This document shows, piece by piece, positions 53,348 to 62,057 of a stretch of 64,000 nt of DNA. A model generated the notes under the pieces. That model did not search any database and was not told where the DNA came from. It saw only the letters and a program-made list of their open reading frames with translations. Position numbers and translations under genes: made by a program. Every line of letters begins with the position of its first letter. The stretch's first letter is position 1. Source of the stretch: Clostridiaceae bacterium (GTDB lineage Bacteria; Bacillota; Clostridia; Oscillospirales; QAMX01); the NCBI GenBank assembly GCA_018384365.1, contig JAHAYX010000017.1:1-64000 (forward strand), written 5' to 3'.

Positions 53348-53376
53348 TTTACTTTTCGCTTTTTATGGTGTATTGT
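53348..53376 (+). promoter_or_regulatory. possible promoter of the MFS gene
   Basis: TTTACT (53348-53353), 17 bp, TATTGT (53371-53376). The remaining DNA from 53059 to 53576 shows no gene I can support. Confidence 0.4.
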
Positions 53377-53576
53377 AGTCAAAAGACACTTCTGTTCCGT
53401 CTGCCGCCGCACAGTGAAGTTCCGACCGGAAACACCGGGAAACCCGCTTCGTGCCGTTTGCAGACATCCGGCCCGGCTTTTTGCTTGTTTTGTCACAAAA
53501 CGCACCGGGAACACAGCCTGAAACCACAAATTCTGATACAGAACATCTGACTATGGGTATCCAGGAGGACGCAGTC

Positions 53577-54986
53577 TTGAAACTTCGTAAAATCAGATTC
53601 CATTCGCCCTTTGCCTCGCTTTACGCAGAGGCACAGCTGCTTCCCGATATCCGGCGAAGCCTGCTGTTTCTTCTTTTCAGCAACATTTTCGGCAATATGC
53701 ACGTGATCATCTGCGGCAGCGGCACCACCTCCATGATTCAGCTGTCCAATTTCCTCGGTGCAGGTGATTTCGAGTATGGTCTGATCACCGGCATCCCGCT
53801 TGCCGCCGCATTTTTGCAGATCCCGTTTTCCAGCATCGTCAACCGGACGCAGAAACGCAGGAAGTATCTGCTGACCTTCGGTCTTTTCTCCCGAACTCTG
53901 TGGCTGCTCTTCGGTCTGGTCCCCTTCTTTGTCCCCGCCGATCCGGATTGGCTCCGCCTCTGGACCGTAATTTTCCTGCTGGGCATTTCCTCCTGCTGCG
54001 GCTCCTTCATCAATGTCTGCTGGATGCCGTGGATGGCCGATCTGATGCCCATGCGCATCCGCGGCCGCTGGATTTCCCGCCGTGACTGCATCAACTCCAT
54101 CTTCGGCGTGATTCTGGGCCTGATTGTCGCGCAGATTCTTGACACCGTCGCCGGCCCCATTAAATATACCATCGTCTTTTTAATGGGCGGCACCTTCGGC
54201 GTGATTGATATGCTGTGCTATATCTTTATCAAAGAGGTCTATTCCACGCCGCCGATCAAAATGAACGTGATTCAGTCCATGAAGCGCGTCATTCACAACA
54301 AACCGTTCGTCCGCTTCACGGTTTTCTGGGCTGCCTGGTGCTTCACCGCCAACATGAGCGGTATGTATATCTCGCGCTATGCCATGAATGAAATGGGCAT
54401 GAGCAACATGAACGTCACGATTTACGGCACCATCACCGCGCTGCTCATCACCGTTTTCGTCATTTCTCACTGGGGCAAGCTGCTCGACCGCTACGGCTGC
54501 AAGCCGGTTATGCTGGTTTCCGGCGCGGTAGCCGCGCTGACGCAGGGCTTCTTCCTCTTCATGCACTACGGCGATCTCTGGCAGATGTTCTTACATAACT
54601 TCATCGGCGCAGCCTTCTGGAGCGCCTCGAACCTCGCCGCCACCAATATGCAGCTCTCCTATTCCCCGGACGAAGGCCGTCCGTCCTATCTGGCGTTCTT
54701 CTCCTGCGTCACGTCGCTGTGCGGCGCTTTCGCCGGTATCCTGGTCGGCGGCGCGGCACTCGACTGGATGCAATCCATCGGCATTTCCGGCAACACGGGC
54801 TTCGACCGCTATAAAATCCTGATTTCCGTGGCGATCACACTGCGTTTCCTGGTTGTTTTCACGCTCGTCCCGAAGATGGACAACGACCGCGACGCCACCA
54901 CGCGCGACATGCTGCGCGATTTCTGGCGCTGGATCTCCTCTTTCCCGCGCCGCCTGCGCCGCACCTTTGCAAGGCGCGGATATTGA
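53577..54986 (+). CDS. MFS transporter
   Basis: A 469-residue major facilitator superfamily permease with about twelve membrane helices between a charged N-terminus (LKLRKIRFHSPF) and a basic C-terminal tail (RRLRRTFARR). The loop between helices 2 and 3 reads NRTQKRRKYLLTFGLFSR, and the cytoplasmic ADLMPMRIRGRWISRRD segment follows helix 5. AGGAGG at 53562-53567 is 9 nt before the TTG at 53577, a better start than the ATG at 53553 that lacks a ribosome binding site. Substrate unknown. No linked catabolic gene. Confidence 0.82.
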   Translation: MKLRKIRFHSPFASLYAEAQLLPDIRRSLLFLLFSNIFGNMHVIICGSGTTSMIQLSNFLGAGDFEYGLITGIPLAAAFLQIPFSSIVNRTQKRRKYLLTFGLFSRTLWLLFGLVPFFVPADPDWLRLWTVIFLLGISSCCGSFINVCWMPWMADLMPMRIRGRWISRRDCINSIFGVILGLIVAQILDTVAGPIKYTIVFLMGGTFGVIDMLCYIFIKEVYSTPPIKMNVIQSMKRVIHNKPFVRFTVFWAAWCFTANMSGMYISRYAMNEMGMSNMNVTIYGTITALLITVFVISHWGKLLDRYGCKPVMLVSGAVAALTQGFFLFMHYGDLWQMFLHNFIGAAFWSASNLAATNMQLSYSPDEGRPSYLAFFSCVTSLCGAFAGILVGGAALDWMQSIGISGNTGFDRYKILISVAITLRFLVVFTLVPKMDNDRDATTRDMLRDFWRWISSFPRRLRRTFARRGY

Positions 54987-55059
54987 TTCCTCCGGCAGAC
55001 CGTTTAACGCTCTTTGAGGCGGGCCTTGGCACATGATTTCCGAGGGCCGCCTTGTTTGA

Positions 55060-55122
55060 CGAAAAATTATTATTGTTTTTCGATAATTTTATCTTGACAT
55101 TCAATGTGCATCGTGCTATGAT
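55060..55122 (+). promoter_or_regulatory. promoter and AT-rich dyads of the DUF2975/XRE pair
   Basis: TTGACA (55094-55099), 17 bp, TATGAT (55117-55122). Just upstream, two interleaved inverted repeats, CGAAAAA/TTTTTCG (55060-55066, 55076-55082) and AAAATTAT/ATAATTTT (55063-55070, 55083-55090), may be operators for the XRE protein. Confidence 0.65.
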
Positions 55123-55154
55123 GATCTCACAATTCAAGGAAAAGAGGTTCTGCC

Positions 55155-55634
55155 ATGAAACAGAAACGACTTGCCCTGTGCCTGAAAGTCTGCACGGTGA
55201 TTATCGCGCTGGCCGCGGGGTTGATTTTGCTGGTCATCCTGCCGAACCAGGCTGCCTGGTGCCTGGAGGTCTGTCCGGAATACCAGTGGCTTACCATTCC
55301 CACCTATATCCTGGTCTGCGGCTCCTATCTGCCCTGTCTGGGAGCACTGGTCGCCTTTTACCGCATCTGCATGGAGATCGGCCGGGATAATTCCTTCTGC
55401 CGCGAAAATGTGCGCCGGCTGCTTTTCATTGCAGGCTGCGCCGTCACCGGCATCCTGCTCTGCGTGACGCAGGCCGTCCTGATGGCCGCCGCGCAGGCGC
55501 TGCATCCCGGTGTACTGCTGCTGTGCCTGTTGATCTGCCTGTTCGGCATCACGGTGGCCGCGGCCGCCGCCATTCTCTCGCATCTCGTGGAAAAAGCGTG
55601 CGATCTGCGGGAAGATCACGACCTGACGGTGTAA
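55155..55634 (+). CDS. DUF2975 membrane protein
   Basis: A 159-residue protein with four predicted membrane helices (about 10-30, 48-70, 88-112, 118-142). The arrangement and the NSFCRENVRRL segment between helices 2 and 3 match DUF2975 proteins, which are commonly encoded just before a small XRE regulator, as here (13 nt gap). The biochemical role is unknown; the pair may be a membrane sensor and DNA-binding output. AAAGAGG ribosome binding site. Confidence 0.82.
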   Translation: MKQKRLALCLKVCTVIIALAAGLILLVILPNQAAWCLEVCPEYQWLTIPTYILVCGSYLPCLGALVAFYRICMEIGRDNSFCRENVRRLLFIAGCAVTGILLCVTQAVLMAAAQALHPGVLLLCLLICLFGITVAAAAAILSHLVEKACDLREDHDLTV

Positions 55635-55647
55635 AGGAGGCGCAGGA

Positions 55648-55872
55648 ATGGCGATACGCATCAATTTAGATGTCATGCTTGCCCGACGAAAAATGAGCGT
55701 GACGGAGCTGTCAAACCGCGTGGGCATTACCATGGCGAATATCTCCATTTTGAAAAACGGACGGGCGCGCGCCATCCGTTTTGAAACACTGGAGCGTATC
55801 TGTCAGGTGCTGGACTGTCAGCCAGGCGATATTTTGGAATATACCCCTGATGAGGACGCGCCCGGTGATTGA
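55648..55872 (+). CDS. XRE-family (YozG-like) regulator
   Basis: A 74-residue helix-turn-helix protein: [56 protein letters not shown]. This is a complete HTH-26-type domain, the usual partner of DUF2975. AAAGGAGG precedes the ATG. Its stop codon lies in the loop of its own terminator hairpin. It probably controls its own operon through the dyads at 55060-55090. Confidence 0.88.
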   Translation: MAIRINLDVMLARRKMSVTELSNRVGITMANISILKNGRARAIRFETLERICQVLDCQPGDILEYTPDEDAPGD

Positions 55873-55888
55873 TACCGGGCGCGTTTTT
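55856..55888 (+). terminator. terminator overlapping the XRE stop codon
   Basis: An 11-bp perfect stem ACGCGCCCGGT / ACCGGGCGCGT with loop GATTGAT, then TTTTT. The XRE stop TGA (55870-55872) is in the loop. Confidence 0.85.
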
Positions 55889-55898
55889 GTGGTATACT
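55869..55898 (+). promoter_or_regulatory. promoter of deoC-deoB-cdd
   Basis: TTGATA (55869-55874), 18 bp, TGGTATACT extended -10 (TATACT 55893-55898). The -35 box sits inside the preceding terminator loop. Confidence 0.65.
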
Positions 55899-55928
55899 GA
55901 AGCCATCAACAACAAACGAGGTAGTTTT

Positions 55929-56597
55929 ATGGAAGTGCGAGAAATACTCTCCCATGTAGATCACACACTGCTGGCCGTGGACGCCACGCGCAAGGATATT
56001 CGTGCGCTCTGCGACGACGCCATGCATTACCGTACAGCCAGCGTCTGTATCCCGGCGGCCTACGTGCGCTTCGCGCACGACTACTGCGCCGGGCGCATGG
56101 CCATCTGCACCGTCATCGGCTTCCCGAACGGCTACGCTACTTCTGCCGCAAAAGCCTTTGAGGCGCGCGACGCAGTGGAAAACGGCGCAGACGAAATTGA
56201 CATGGTCATCCATGTCGGCGCCGTGAAAAACGGCGATTGGGACGCCGTCGCGGCGGATATCCGTGCGGTGCGTGCCGCATGCGAAGGGAAGATATTAAAA
56301 GTTATCATCGAAACCTGCCTGCTTACGGACGAAGAAAAGATCCGTCTCTGCCATGTCGTCGGCGAATGCGGCGCGGACTATATCAAAACCTCCACCGGCT
56401 TCTCGCGCGGCGGCGCCACGTTTGACGACGTGCGGCTGATGGCCGCACACGTTCCGGCAGGACTCCGCATCAAGGCGGCGGGCGGCATCTCGTCGCTCGA
56501 GGACGCCGAACGCTTCCTCGCACTCGGCGCGGACCGGCTCGGCACCAGCCGCATCGTGAAAATTTTGAAAGGCCGTGACACGTCAAATGGCTATTAA
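55929..56597 (+). CDS. deoC: deoxyribose-phosphate aldolase DeoC
   Basis: A 222-residue class I aldolase that splits 2-deoxyribose-5-phosphate into acetaldehyde and glyceraldehyde-3-phosphate. DHTLL near the start, [16 protein letters not shown] and the Schiff-base segment YIKTSTGF (catalytic Lys) are visible, with IKAAGGI for phosphate binding. ATG 55929 follows CGAGGTAG. The next gene, deoB, makes its substrate and overlaps its end. Confidence 0.96.
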   Translation: MEVREILSHVDHTLLAVDATRKDIRALCDDAMHYRTASVCIPAAYVRFAHDYCAGRMAICTVIGFPNGYATSAAKAFEARDAVENGADEIDMVIHVGAVKNGDWDAVAADIRAVRAACEGKILKVIIETCLLTDEEKIRLCHVVGECGADYIKTSTGFSRGGATFDDVRLMAAHVPAGLRIKAAGGISSLEDAERFLALGADRLGTSRIVKILKGRDTSNGY

Positions 56598-57774
56598 GCG
56601 CGTTTTTCTCCTTATTCTGGACAGTTTCGGCATCGGTGCGGCGCCGGATGCCGCCGATTTCGGCGATGCAGGCGCCAACACGCTGGCCTCCTGCAGCACT
56701 TCACCGGCGCTGTGCGTTCCGCATCTGCGCCGTCTGGGACTCGGCAATATCGCGGGCATGACCTGCCTTCCGCCGGAGGAACGGCCCGGCGGCGCCTTTG
56801 CGCGTCTGCGCGAGGAGTCGCGCGGAAAGGACACCACGGTCGGCCATTGGGAGCTTGCGGGTCTTGTCTCGCCGCGTCCCCTGCCGACCTACCCCGATGG
56901 CTTCCCGCCGGAGCTCATCCGCGAATTCGAGCGCCGCACCGGCCACGGCGTTTTATGCAACCGCACCTATTCCGGCACGCAGGTCATCGCGGACTACGGC
57001 CGCGAACAGATTGCGACCGGCAAGCTGATTGTTTACACCTCCGCCGACAGCGTGTTTCAAATTGCCGCACACGAAACCTACATCGGCCTTGACGAACTCT
57101 ACCGCTACTGCCGCATTGCGCGTGATCTGCTTCAGGGCGAACATGGCGTCGGCCGCGTGATTGCGCGGCCATATACCGGCGAATATCCGCATTTCACGCG
57201 TACGGCAAACCGTCACGACTTCTCGCTCGTCCCGCCCGGTCCCACCATGCCGCGCGTGCTTGCAGACGCGGGCTTTGACGTGATCGGCGTCGGCAAAATC
57301 CATGATATCTTCGCCGGGGACGGCATTACCGAAACGCATCCCATCACCTCCAACGACGACGGCATGGAACAAACGCTGGCACTTGCGGAAAAGGACTTCC
57401 GCGGCCTCTGTTTTGTCAATCTGGTCGATTTCGACAGCCGGTATGGCCACCGTCGTGACCGGGACGGCTATGCGGCGGCGCTGACCGCCTTTGACGGCGC
57501 GCTGGGCCGGCTGCTGCCGCGTCTGCGCACGGACGATCTGCTGCTGATCTCCGCCGATCACGGCTGTGACCCCGGCTTTACCGGCACGGACCATACGCGC
57601 GAATACGTGCCGCTGCTCGCGGCAGGCGCCGCAGTGCGTGTGGGCACAAATCTCGGCACGCGCGTTTTCTCCGATCTGGGCGCGACTGTTCTGGACATAT
57701 TCGGCGTGGCGGGGAACATTTCGGGCCGGAGCTTTGCCGCGGAAATCCTGCGCGGACAGCGGGATTCCCTTTGA
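56587..57774 (+). CDS. deoB: phosphopentomutase DeoB
   Basis: A 395-residue manganese-dependent mutase converting (deoxy)ribose-1-phosphate to the 5-phosphate. Alkaline-phosphatase-superfamily motifs: [13 protein letters not shown] (metal Asp), [10 protein letters not shown] (phosphorylated Thr), [10 protein letters not shown], and [10 protein letters not shown] near the C-terminus. ATG 56587 overlaps the deoC stop by 11 nt; a GTG at 56575 is an alternative. Works with DeoC and Cdd in deoxynucleoside salvage. Confidence 0.96.
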   Translation: MAIKRVFLLILDSFGIGAAPDAADFGDAGANTLASCSTSPALCVPHLRRLGLGNIAGMTCLPPEERPGGAFARLREESRGKDTTVGHWELAGLVSPRPLPTYPDGFPPELIREFERRTGHGVLCNRTYSGTQVIADYGREQIATGKLIVYTSADSVFQIAAHETYIGLDELYRYCRIARDLLQGEHGVGRVIARPYTGEYPHFTRTANRHDFSLVPPGPTMPRVLADAGFDVIGVGKIHDIFAGDGITETHPITSNDDGMEQTLALAEKDFRGLCFVNLVDFDSRYGHRRDRDGYAAALTAFDGALGRLLPRLRTDDLLLISADHGCDPGFTGTDHTREYVPLLAAGAAVRVGTNLGTRVFSDLGATVLDIFGVAGNISGRSFAAEILRGQRDSL

Positions 57775-57786
57775 AAAGGAGCAGAT

Positions 57787-58197
57787 ATGGACGATAAAAC
57801 GTTATTTTCCCGCGCGCTTGAGGCGCGTACGCAGGCCTATGCGCCGTATTCGCACTTCACAGTCGGCGCGGCGCTGCTTTGTACCGACGGCACGGTTTAC
57901 ACCGGCTGCAACATCGAAAACGCGGCCTTTTCGCCGACGGTCTGCGCCGAGCGCGTTGCATTTTTCAAGGCCGTCTCGGAGGGGCGGCGCGAGTTTGCGG
58001 CCATCGCCATTGCGGGCGCGCAGGAAGGCGCCGCGCCGGACAGTCCCTGCGCACCGTGCGGTGTCTGCCGCCAGGTGATGGCGGAGTTTTGCCGTGCAGA
58101 CACGTTCCGCCTCCTGCTGGGCACCGCACCGGAGAACATCCGCGTGTATACACTGGCGCAGCTTCTGCCGCTCGCCTTCTCCGGGGAAATGCTGTAA
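57787..58197 (+). CDS. cdd: cytidine deaminase
   Basis: A 136-residue zinc enzyme that deaminates cytidine and deoxycytidine. The signature is GCNIENAAFSPTVCAERVA (Cys ligand and catalytic Glu), with the second zinc pair in PCAPCGVCRQ. It starts 12 nt after deoB, last in the salvage operon. AAAGGAG ribosome binding site. No nucleoside phosphorylase is in the operon, so that step is encoded elsewhere. Confidence 0.95.
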   Translation: MDDKTLFSRALEARTQAYAPYSHFTVGAALLCTDGTVYTGCNIENAAFSPTVCAERVAFFKAVSEGRREFAAIAIAGAQEGAAPDSPCAPCGVCRQVMAEFCRADTFRLLLGTAPENIRVYTLAQLLPLAFSGEML

Positions 58198-58395
58198 AAC
58201 GAATACCGGCCGCCTATTCGAGTTCATCGAGCAGGCGGTCGGTTTTTTGCGCTGTTCTTCTAAAAAACTGTCCGGCAGTTCAATCAGTATGCCGCTTCTG
58301 CATACGCCGCACGCATCCAGACGGACAACGGTCCCGGAACAACGCCCATCTTTCCAAAAAACACAGAATTTATTGCCGCACCAGACCTCATGCAT
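58198..58395 (-). CDS. possible small Cys-rich protein, 3' end unresolved
   Basis: From the ATG at 58395 the minus strand reads MHEVWCGNKFCVFWKDGRC, then DACGVCRSG and ELPDSFLEEQRKK. The spacing C-x4-C-x7-C-x9-C-x2-C and the overall look match small clostridial metal-binding-type proteins. AGGTGA precedes the start. No stop occurs where expected (about residue 60); the frame runs on through the cdd terminator and antisense to cdd, as far as 57802. The natural stop may be lost, or the gene decaying. It is divergent from the XRE gene at 58508, and the operators there lie between them. Confidence 0.4.
58205..58248 (+). terminator. terminator after cdd
   Basis: Stem ACCGGCCGCCT / AGGCGGTCGGT (one wobble) with an inner TCGA/TCGA pair, then TTTTTT. 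Confidence 0.8.
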
Positions 58396-58422
58396 ATATA
58401 TCACCTTCAATATTTCTACTCT

Positions 58423-58494
58423 TGACATTTACAAGATGTCATTTTTCTCTTAACTTGAACACAAAATAAAGAAAATGACAATAAGTAAATGTCA
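58423..58494. promoter_or_regulatory. two TGACA-N9-TGTCA operator-like dyads
   Basis: Identical 19-bp architectures lie at 58423-58441 and 58476-58494, 53 bp apart centre to centre (about five helical turns), between divergent genes. The second abuts the XRE ribosome binding site. Confidence 0.65.
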
Positions 58495-58507
58495 AAAGGG
58501 TGATAAC

Positions 58508-58756
58508 TTGTATAAGAATCGTGCGCAGGATGGGCGCTGCAACATATCCGGGCGGAAAATCGCGGCGCTTCGGAAATCCAGTAAACCAAAGATGTCACAG
58601 CGGGCGCTGGCCGATCAATTACAGTTGGCCGGTCTTGATCTTGATAAAAACGCGATTCAGAAAATGGAAAGTGGCGAGCGGTTTATCACGGATATCGAAC
58701 TCAAGGCAATTGCGGCGCTTTTCGGCGTGACAGCAGACGAACTTTTGAAAGAATAA
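58508..58756 (+). CDS. XRE-family regulator
   Basis: An 82-residue helix-turn-helix protein: ISGRKIAALRKSSKPKMSQRALADQLQLAGLDLDKNAIQKMESGERFITDIELKAIAALFGVTADELL covers the whole XRE domain (shown here across several helices). The start TTG at 58508 is chosen because AAAGGGTG sits just upstream; the ATG at 58475 falls inside the operator dyad and lacks a ribosome binding site. Likely autorepressor binding the two dyads. A 16-bp-stem terminator follows. No partner function can be assigned. Confidence 0.78.
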   Translation: MYKNRAQDGRCNISGRKIAALRKSSKPKMSQRALADQLQLAGLDLDKNAIQKMESGERFITDIELKAIAALFGVTADELLKE

Positions 58757-58769
58757 TCCAATTATCGCT

Positions 58770-58808
58770 AACGGTATATCGATATCAGCATATCGATATA
58801 CCGTTTTT
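58770..58808 (+). terminator. terminator after the XRE gene
   Basis: A perfect 16-bp stem (AACGGTATATCGATAT arm, 58770-58785 with 58790-58805), CAGC loop, then TTTTT. Confidence 0.9.
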
Positions 58809-58813
58809 ACATT

Positions 58814-58841
58814 TTGCAAAACCCGCATTTTGTGATATGAT
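58814..58841 (+). promoter_or_regulatory. promoter of the hydrogenase operon
   Basis: TTGCAA (58814-58819), 16 bp, TGATATGAT extended -10 (TATGAT 58836-58841). Confidence 0.65.
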
Positions 58842-58907
58842 ACATCCTGTAAAACCGACGGGAGTTCCGTCGGAAAATCCGGAAAAAGTTCGAGGAGGAT
58901 ATGAATT

Positions 58908-59147
58908 ATGAAACTGACTGTCTGCATCGGCAGCTCCTGCCATCTGAAAGGTTCCCGCCAGGTTGTTGAGACCCTGCAGCGTCTCATCGCAGAGCACGGC
59001 CTCGGTGACAAAGTGGAGCTGGGCGGCACCTTCTGCCTGGGCAAATGCCAGCAGGGCGTCTGCGCCACACTGGATGGCCGCGATTTTTCCCTCTCCCCTG
59101 AGACCACGGAAGAGTTCTTCAACACCGAAATTCTCTCCAAAGCATAA
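58908..59147 (+). CDS. [2Fe-2S] thioredoxin-like ferredoxin (NuoE/HydC-like domain)
   Basis: A 79-residue protein with the thioredoxin-like ferredoxin fold. Four cluster cysteines are seen: Cys6 and Cys11 (CIGSSC) and Cys43 and Cys47 (CLGKC). It should pass single electrons and is the first gene of the hydrogenase operon, so it probably connects the hydrogenases to another redox partner. CGAGGAGG precedes the ATG. Confidence 0.88.
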   Translation: MKLTVCIGSSCHLKGSRQVVETLQRLIAEHGLGDKVELGGTFCLGKCQQGVCATLDGRDFSLSPETTEEFFNTEILSKA

Positions 59148-59204
59148 ATTCAGGTACAATCTGTCTGATATCCAGGAAATAACGCGAAGCGAGGCGGTTT
59201 GTTG

Positions 59205-60881
59205 ATGGCTGAATTTTTGAGACTGAAAAAGTCCAACTGTAAGAACTGTTATAAATGTATCCGCAATTGCCCTGTCAAGTCGATCCGCTTTTCCGACGGA
59301 CAGGCCAATATTGCAAGTGACGAATGCATTCTCTGCGGCCAGTGCTTTGTGGTCTGCCCGCAGAACGCGAAAGAAATCGTCAGCGATGTAGAGCGCGTGA
59401 AAGCCATGCTGGCAGGGCCTGCGCCGGTTGTGGCAAGTATTGCACCGTCCTTCATTGCAAACTACGCGGGCGTCGGCATTGCCGGACTGGAAGCCGCGCT
59501 GAAAAAGCTGGGCTTTGCCGCCGCAGAGGAAACCGCACGCGGCGCCACGATGGTGAAAAAGGAGTACGAACGCCTCCTCGCGGAAGGCGGACGCGATATC
59601 CTCATCTCCTCGTGCTGCCACAGCATTAACCTGCTGATCCAGAAGTATTTCCCGGAAGAGCTGAAATACCTGGCAGACGTCCTTTCCCCCATGCAGGCGC
59701 ACTGCACGAATATCAAGCGCCGCATGCCGGGCGCAAAGACTGTGTTCATCGGTCCGTGCGTGGCGAAGAAGGATGAAGCGGCCTCCTATCCGGGCATCAC
59801 GGACGCCGTTCTGACCTTTGAGGAACTGACCGGCTGGCTGGCAGAATCCGGCATTGTCCTGGAGGCCAACTGCGACAAAACGCAGGAGAGCCGCGCGCGT
59901 CTTTTCCCGACAACGGGCGGTATCCTGAAAACCATGGTATGCGATCAGCCCGATTATACCTATCTTGCCATTGACGGCGTGGAAAACTGCATTGCCGCCC
60001 TGCGCGACATTGAAAACGGCGACCTGCACCACTGCTTCATCGAAATGTCCGCGTGCGTCGGCAGCTGTGTCGGCGGCCCGGTCATGGAAAAATATCACCG
60101 TTCGCCTGTGCGCGACTATAAATCCGTCGTGACCTATGCCGGCCCGGATGACTTCCGCGAAGAAATTCTGCCCGGCGGCGGCATGCGCAAGAATATGCCG
60201 TTCATCGGCCAGCGTCACGACATGCCCAGCGAGATTGAAATTGCCGCCATTCTGAAAAAGATGGGCAAAACGCGCCCCGAACAGGAGCTCAACTGCGGCA
60301 CCTGTGGCTATAACACCTGCCGCGAAAAGGCAATCGCCGTCTATCAGGGCAAAGCTGATCTGTCGATGTGCCTGCCGTTCCTGAAGGAAAAGGCGGAGAG
60401 CTTCTCCGATAATATCATCAATAATACGCCGAATGCCATCATCGTTTTGAATGAAGAGCTGGAGGTGCAGCAGATCAACCGCGCCGCGCTGGACATCATG
60501 CGGATCCGCAGCGCTGCGGACGTGCTGGGCGAAGGCGTCATCCGCATTCTCGACCCGAAGGACTTCCTGACGGTGAAAAACAGCGGCCGCAGCATCCGCG
60601 ACCGCCGCACCTATCTTGCAGAATACAAAACCTATGTGGATCAAAGCATTATTTATGACCGCGAGTACCACATCCTGATCTGCATCATGCGCGATGTCAC
60701 AAAGGAAGAGGACGAGCGCGAACGCAAGGAGACCATCAGCCGCCAGACCATTGAAACGGCTGACCGTGTGGTTGACAAGCAGATGCGCATTGTGCAGGAG
60801 ATTGCTTCCCTGCTCGGCGAAACCGCCGCGGAAACCAAAATTGCACTTTCTAAGCTGAAGGAGTCGATCGCAGATGAATGA
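59205..60881 (+). CDS. sensory-type [FeFe]-hydrogenase (HydS-like) with PAS domain
   Basis: A 558-residue protein. Two [4Fe-4S] ferredoxin motifs (Cys12/15/18/22 and 41/44/47/51) precede an H-cluster domain with degenerate signatures: ISSCCHS (C137, C138) for TSCCP, GPCVAKKDE (C185), and MSACVGSCVGG (C284, C288). A further Fe-S motif (C364, C367, C372, C389; CGTCGYNTC) and a PAS domain (about 403-510) with a helical C-terminus follow. This layout matches group C sensory hydrogenases, thought to sense H2 or redox state rather than turn over quickly. ATG 59205 follows GAGGCGG. Overlaps the phosphatase gene by 8 nt. Confidence 0.9.
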   Translation: MAEFLRLKKSNCKNCYKCIRNCPVKSIRFSDGQANIASDECILCGQCFVVCPQNAKEIVSDVERVKAMLAGPAPVVASIAPSFIANYAGVGIAGLEAALKKLGFAAAEETARGATMVKKEYERLLAEGGRDILISSCCHSINLLIQKYFPEELKYLADVLSPMQAHCTNIKRRMPGAKTVFIGPCVAKKDEAASYPGITDAVLTFEELTGWLAESGIVLEANCDKTQESRARLFPTTGGILKTMVCDQPDYTYLAIDGVENCIAALRDIENGDLHHCFIEMSACVGSCVGGPVMEKYHRSPVRDYKSVVTYAGPDDFREEILPGGGMRKNMPFIGQRHDMPSEIEIAAILKKMGKTRPEQELNCGTCGYNTCREKAIAVYQGKADLSMCLPFLKEKAESFSDNIINNTPNAIIVLNEELEVQQINRAALDIMRIRSAADVLGEGVIRILDPKDFLTVKNSGRSIRDRRTYLAEYKTYVDQSIIYDREYHILICIMRDVTKEEDERERKETISRQTIETADRVVDKQMRIVQEIASLLGETAAETKIALSKLKESIADE

Positions 60882-62046
60882 TCTTTGCACCGACATCGGT
60901 TACCGCAGCCTGAACCATGACGGCGAACAACTCTGCGGCGACCATATCGACATCGTAGAGCAGGACGACGATTCGATCGTTGTCGTTCTGGCCGACGGCC
61001 TTGGCAGCGGCGTCAAGGCGAGCATACTCTCCACGCTTACCTCCAAGATCATTTCCACCATGATGGCCGCCGGAATGAATATCGAGGACTGTGTTTCCAC
61101 CATTGCGGCGACTCTCCCCGTCTGTTCCGTGCGCGGTGTGGCGTATTCCACCTTTACGATCCTGCGTTTCGTGCAGAACCGCGAGGCGGAGATCATTCAG
61201 TACGACAACCCCCATGTTATTCTGCTGCGCGACGGCCAGAACTATGAATATCCCAAAACCGTGACGAATATCGGTGGCAAGGAAATCTATTCCTCCCGCA
61301 TCACACTGCGGGAAAACGACATTTTCATTGCCATGAGCGACGGCTGCATCCACGCGGGCGTTGGCATGAAGCTGAATTTCGGCTGGGAGCGCAAGGATAT
61401 CATCCATTTCATGGAGCCGTTTGCCAGTGTCGGTTTCACCGCGAAAACGCTGGACACCATTCTGCTCGATGAATGCAGCAAGCTGTACGGCGGCCATCCC
61501 GGCGACGACACAACGGCCTGCGTTGTGCGCATCCGCCGCCGCGAGCCGATGAATCTGCTGATCGGCCCGCCCTCCAACCCGGCTGACTGCTCGAAGATGA
61601 TGTCGCTCTTCTTCTCGAAGGAGGGCAAGCACATCGTCTGTGGCGGCACCACCTCCTCCATCGCGGCAGAATTCCTGCATAAGCCTCTCATGCCCACCGT
61701 AGACTATCCGGACCCGGAGGTTCCGCCGATTGCGCGGATCGAGGGGGTCGATCTGGTCACCGAGGGCGTGATCACCATCAATAAGGTCCTGAAATACGCA
61801 CAGGATTATCTGGCCGACAACCAGTCCTATGAGCAGTGGAGCTATAAAAAGGACGGCGCATCGCAGATTGCACGTCTGCTCTTTGAAGAAGCCACGGACA
61901 TCAATTTTTATGTTGGCCGCGCTGTCAACCCCGCACACCAGAACCCTAATCTTCCTATCAACTTTAATATTAAAATGCGGCTGGTCGATGAGCTTTCCAC
62001 CTGCCTGAAGCAGATGGGAAAACGGATTAAAGTCAGCTATTTTTAA
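60874..62046 (+). CDS. SpoIIE/PP2C-family serine phosphatase
   Basis: A 390-residue protein phosphatase. Manganese-binding motifs are visible: VVLADGLGSG near 37-47, ISNDGCIHA-like AMSDGCIHAG near 150 and GDDTTACVVRI near 210. The C-terminal half (about 225-390) is an extra domain I do not recognise. Its start overlaps the HydS-like gene, so the two are coupled; the PAS end of the sensor probably controls this phosphatase, as proposed for group C3 hydrogenase loci. Its target phosphoprotein is unknown; no anti-sigma antagonist gene is nearby. Confidence 0.88.
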   Translation: MNDLCTDIGYRSLNHDGEQLCGDHIDIVEQDDDSIVVVLADGLGSGVKASILSTLTSKIISTMMAAGMNIEDCVSTIAATLPVCSVRGVAYSTFTILRFVQNREAEIIQYDNPHVILLRDGQNYEYPKTVTNIGGKEIYSSRITLRENDIFIAMSDGCIHAGVGMKLNFGWERKDIIHFMEPFASVGFTAKTLDTILLDECSKLYGGHPGDDTTACVVRIRRREPMNLLIGPPSNPADCSKMMSLFFSKEGKHIVCGGTTSSIAAEFLHKPLMPTVDYPDPEVPPIARIEGVDLVTEGVITINKVLKYAQDYLADNQSYEQWSYKKDGASQIARLLFEEATDINFYVGRAVNPAHQNPNLPINFNIKMRLVDELSTCLKQMGKRIKVSYF

Positions 62047-62057
62047 GGAGCGGCATC

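Noticed and set aside
57802-58197. Continuation of the Cys-rich small protein frame antisense through cdd
   Set aside because: Antisense to a well-supported cytidine deaminase gene; only the part upstream of the cdd end resembles a real small protein.
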